Shown here one piece after another: positions 24,648 to 26,881 of a DNA stretch of 26,881 nt. Source of the DNA: Verrucomicrobiota bacterium (GTDB lineage Bacteria; Verrucomicrobiota; Verrucomicrobiia; Verrucomicrobiales; Verrucomicrobiaceae); assembly GCA_009885275.1 (NCBI GenBank), contig VFKY01000202.1:1-26881 (forward strand). Direction: 5' to 3'. A program made the translations under genes and the position numbers. Positions within the stretch are counted from its first letter, which is position 1. The number at the start of each line of letters is the position of its first letter. A model generated the notes under the pieces. The model had not been told where the DNA came from, ran no database searches, and saw only the letters and a list, made by a program, of their open reading frames with translations.

Positions 24648-25049
24648 TTACAGAAATCGGCTTTTATGCTCAAGTGTAGGCATGAGGCACGACTCATTTT
24701 TTCCAAACCAGCGATAACGATTTTTTGCAATGAACCGGTACACGGGATCGCGGAGGAACTTAGGAATAATGATGCAGATGTATAAACAGGGCCACGGACG
24801 GCTCAAATGCTTTGCCACATGCAGTGCCGCGTTGCTTTCAGTGTAAGCATGGTTGTTTTCAATCAATACAAAGCTGTCCATGCTGTCAGGATTGAGCTTA
24901 TGTTCTACCAAGAGGCATTGTCCAGCATCGGACTGAAGTGATGCAAAGTGAAATAGCCCCGTAGGATCACGTTCCATGATGAAGCGCACAGACCATGCAC
25001 AGAGATTACAAACTCCGTCGAAGAGGATGATGGATGGCTTTTGGGGCAT
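24648..25049 (-). CDS. DCC-family thiol-disulfide oxidoreductase (DUF393/YuxK)
   Basis: Predicted 133 residues. The family motif FDGVCNLC near the N-terminus (about residues 10-17) and its CxxC-like spacing identify the DCC/DUF393 family, predicted to have a thioredoxin-like active site. The rest, including ERDPTG..F.FASLQS and RDPVYRFIAKNRYRWFG, fits the family throughout. There is no signal peptide, so a cytoplasmic role is likely. The biochemical partner is not known for the family. It starts three bases after the glnD stop (25053), a likely translational coupling, and may only be expressed with glnD. Leader before ATG 25049 shows no SD. Confidence 0.85.
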   Translation of the reverse strand: MPQKPSIILFDGVCNLCAWSVRFIMERDPTGLFHFASLQSDAGQCLLVEHKLNPDSMDSFVLIENNHAYTESNAALHVAKHLSRPWPCLYICIIIPKFLRDPVYRFIAKNRYRWFGKNESCLMPTLEHKSRFL

Positions 25050-25052
25050 GCT

Positions 25053-26881
25053 TCATGAAAATACGGCTCGTTCAAGATCGTCTTGGAGACGGTTCAAAAC
25101 GTCTCTTTCGGTAATCTTGTTTCCAGCTTTATTCTGTAAATAGAATGTGTCCAGTGCGATGCCTTTTTCGGTGTTGATACGCGCATGGCAAATATTAAGA
25201 TCAAGCTTGCCGATGGCCATGAAAACATCGTAAAGCAGACCTATGCGGTCTAGAGATTGAAGCTCAACAATGGTGTATTCCGGATTGGGGTCATCGGTTA
25301 CTTTTACGCGTTGAGGCATCTCGGGCGCGACATCGTCGTAGGCTTTAAAATTCCCGCGTATTTCCGAAATGGCTTCACTGAAATCAAATTTGGCTGAACA
25401 AAAGGCATCATCAATGGATGCCTTGATTCGATTCTTTGTGCGATCATTGGTGACCGGTGTGAAGTTGGCATTGCAGACACGAAAAACGTCAAGCACCACA
25501 TCGTCGCCCCGCTGATAAAGATCAGCACTGAGAATATTAATGTTTTGCGCGGCGAGCGCTCCCGCTACCCGCGCTAGTAGAAGATGCCTGTCCCAACATA
25601 CGACGACAAGCTCACTGTATCCTTGTTCAGAGTGATCCACCCATGTGAGTGATGGGAGAAGACTGGCCTTAGGTTTGTCAGTGACGAGGATTTCGAAAAA
25701 ACTGCGGAAGCACTCAATATGAAATGCGATGTCATCTGCTTCACGGAAGTTGAAATAACTCCGTGGCATATTTTTAAAATGCGCACTGATTTCCATTTCG
25801 TAGCTAGCATCCAACCTACGCAGCGTGTCGGCCTGTAATTCGATCAATGGTGCCGTGATGCTGCGAGTGAAATCTGAGGGGTCGTCGAGATAATGAACGG
25901 TGTTTTTATAGAGATGAATGAGCAGGCTTTCCTTCCATGAGTTCCAGCTTTTTTCACTGGTGCCCTTGGAATCTGCGCAAGTCATGACCAGAAGGGTGTC
26001 GAGGTATTGCTTGTTGCGCACGATACCGGCGAACTCCTCGATTACCGAAGGGGCATCGATATTCTTGGTGGTCGCAGCGCGATAGAGGCTGAGGTGATGA
26101 TCCACTAAAAACATCAGCAAACGGAGGCGCGCCCCTTTGATCTGAAGTCTGCGGCAAACTTGGCTGGCGAGTTCAGCGCTGGCATCTGAGTGGGTGCTAG
26201 TGTTTAAGGCGCGTCCCGAGTCATGAAGAATCAAAGCGAGATAAAGCAGAGAAGGTTCCTGCATTTTTCGGAAAAGACTCTGGTAGAGCTCCAGACCTGG
26301 CTGAGGCGCTCCAGCAAGCTTGTCTAACTCATCAATCGTGCGAAGCGTGTGTTCATCAGCGGTATAGCGATGGAAAAACTCATGTTGCACCAGGCAGGTG
26401 AGTGCCCCGAATTCAGGCAGGTATTTCCCAAGAAATCCTGCGCGATGCATCTGGCGCAAGACGCGGGCGACGTCACCTTTTTGACTGAGGATGGCCTCGA
26501 AGCTTTCTCTAACCGTTTTGTTGTACCGAAAGGTGCGGTTGATCAGCGGAAAGCTTTTCTGTAGCAATTGAAACAGCTCAGGGCTTAGTCGCAATTGGCG
26601 CTGTTGGGTGTGTACAAAGAGACGCATGAGGCGTGAAGAATCCTCTTTGAAGATGCGATCATTATCAGCATAAATGCGCTCGTTTTTACTATAGAAACCA
26701 TCAAATTTTTCCATCTTTCCAACATTGCGCCGCATGAGTCGAGCGACCACACCGGGCTTTTCTTCCTCTACGGCTTGAAGATGATAGCGATCCATCAACT
26801 CATTGGCGCGATGGAGCAACGTGCTGCTGTGCAAGTAATAATCTCGCATGAAAGTTTCAATGCGATTTAGGATCTTCTTCT
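25053..26881 (-). CDS. glnD: Bifunctional PII uridylyltransferase/uridylyl-removing enzyme GlnD, 5' end outside window
   Basis: The frame stays open from 26849 to the window edge (KKILNRIETF precedes the internal Met), so the N-terminal nucleotidyltransferase domain lies outside. Visible (numbered from the internal Met at 26849): the GlnD-specific linker (NDRIFKEDSSRLMRLF), the HD domain with HRYTADEHTL (160-169), LILHDSGRA (207-215) and DHH (250-252), and two C-terminal ACT domains (about 410-480 and 525-598) that bind glutamine. GlnD uridylylates and deuridylylates PII to report nitrogen status. The HD residues look intact for the uridylyl-removing activity. The Met at 26849 is not the real start, since GlnD proteins continue upstream of this segment. 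Confidence 0.93.
   Translation of the reverse strand, partial: KKILNRIETFMRDYYLHSSTLLHRANELMDRYHLQAVEEEKPGVVARLMRRNVGKMEKFDGFYSKNERIYADNDRIFKEDSSRLMRLFVHTQQRQLRLSPELFQLLQKSFPLINRTFRYNKTVRESFEAILSQKGDVARVLRQMHRAGFLGKYLPEFGALTCLVQHEFFHRYTADEHTLRTIDELDKLAGAPQPGLELYQSLFRKMQEPSLLYLALILHDSGRALNTSTHSDASAELASQVCRRLQIKGARLRLLMFLVDHHLSLYRAATTKNIDAPSVIEEFAGIVRNKQYLDTLLVMTCADSKGTSEKSWNSWKESLLIHLYKNTVHYLDDPSDFTRSITAPLIELQADTLRRLDASYEMEISAHFKNMPRSYFNFREADDIAFHIECFRSFFEILVTDKPKASLLPSLTWVDHSEQGYSELVVVCWDRHLLLARVAGALAAQNINILSADLYQRGDDVVLDVFRVCNANFTPVTNDRTKNRIKASIDDAFCSAKFDFSEAISEIRGNFKAYDDVAPEMPQRVKVTDDPNPEYTIVELQSLDRIGLLYDVFMAIGKLDLNICHARINTEKGIALDTFYLQNKAGNKITERDVLNRLQDDLERAVFS

Overview
This 26.9-kb window is chromosomal and comes from a bacterium of the PVC group, most likely a Verrucomicrobiota (Verrucomicrobiales-like). 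Four things point there: a secreted PVC-type dehydrogenase/HEAT/cytochrome c protein (21472-24543), an McsA-McsB-ClpC set in a cell that also has an ExbB/ExbD system and so is Gram-negative, a PIG-L deacetylase of a type I associate with this phylum, and compact SD-poor gene starts. The phylum call is inference; no rRNA or other marker is present. I see no phage, transposon, CRISPR, tRNA or rRNA.

Left part (1-7613), all on the minus strand and closely spaced. In transcription order it holds exbB, exbD, a TonB-like membrane-anchored protein, a small membrane zinc-ribbon protein, nagA (GlcNAc-6-P deacetylase), a secreted alpha/beta hydrolase, two tandem M50 intramembrane-protease paralogues, and an M20 dipeptidase cut by the window edge. 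Gaps of about -4 to 104 bases allow one long operon for envelope energisation and turnover of aminosugar or peptide.

Middle part (7935-12313), plus strand. It holds a glutamine amidotransferase (pabA/trpG), a TPR-AAA ATPase fusion, nuoD and nuoE of complex I without the rest of the nuo cluster, and an RlpA-like lipoprotein. An 18-bp palindrome of CRP/FNR form lies just upstream of nuoD. On the minus strand follows a PIN-PhoH protein (12564-14132) with its own terminator and a long, structured leader.

Right part (14446-21392), plus strand. It holds a PIG-L deacetylase, a LolD-type ABC ATPase, a branched-chain aminotransferase (ilvE), then mcsA, mcsB and clpC. The last three form the protein-arginine-phosphorylation and Clp degradation pathway: McsB marks proteins with phosphoarginine, McsA supports McsB, and ClpC (with ClpP encoded elsewhere) unfolds them. 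The mcsB and clpC frames overlap, and a strong bidirectional terminator closes the block. The last minus-strand genes are the PVC heme protein, a DCC-family thiol oxidoreductase, and glnD (5' end outside the window).

The points most worth a second look are the ExbD with Asn in place of the essential membrane Asp inside a four-gene transport cassette, the TPR-AAA fusion, the twin M50 proteases behind a hairpin leader, the phoH leader hairpin, the operator-like palindrome at nuoD, and the near absence of Shine-Dalgarno sequences together with pyrimidine-rich start-site leaders.
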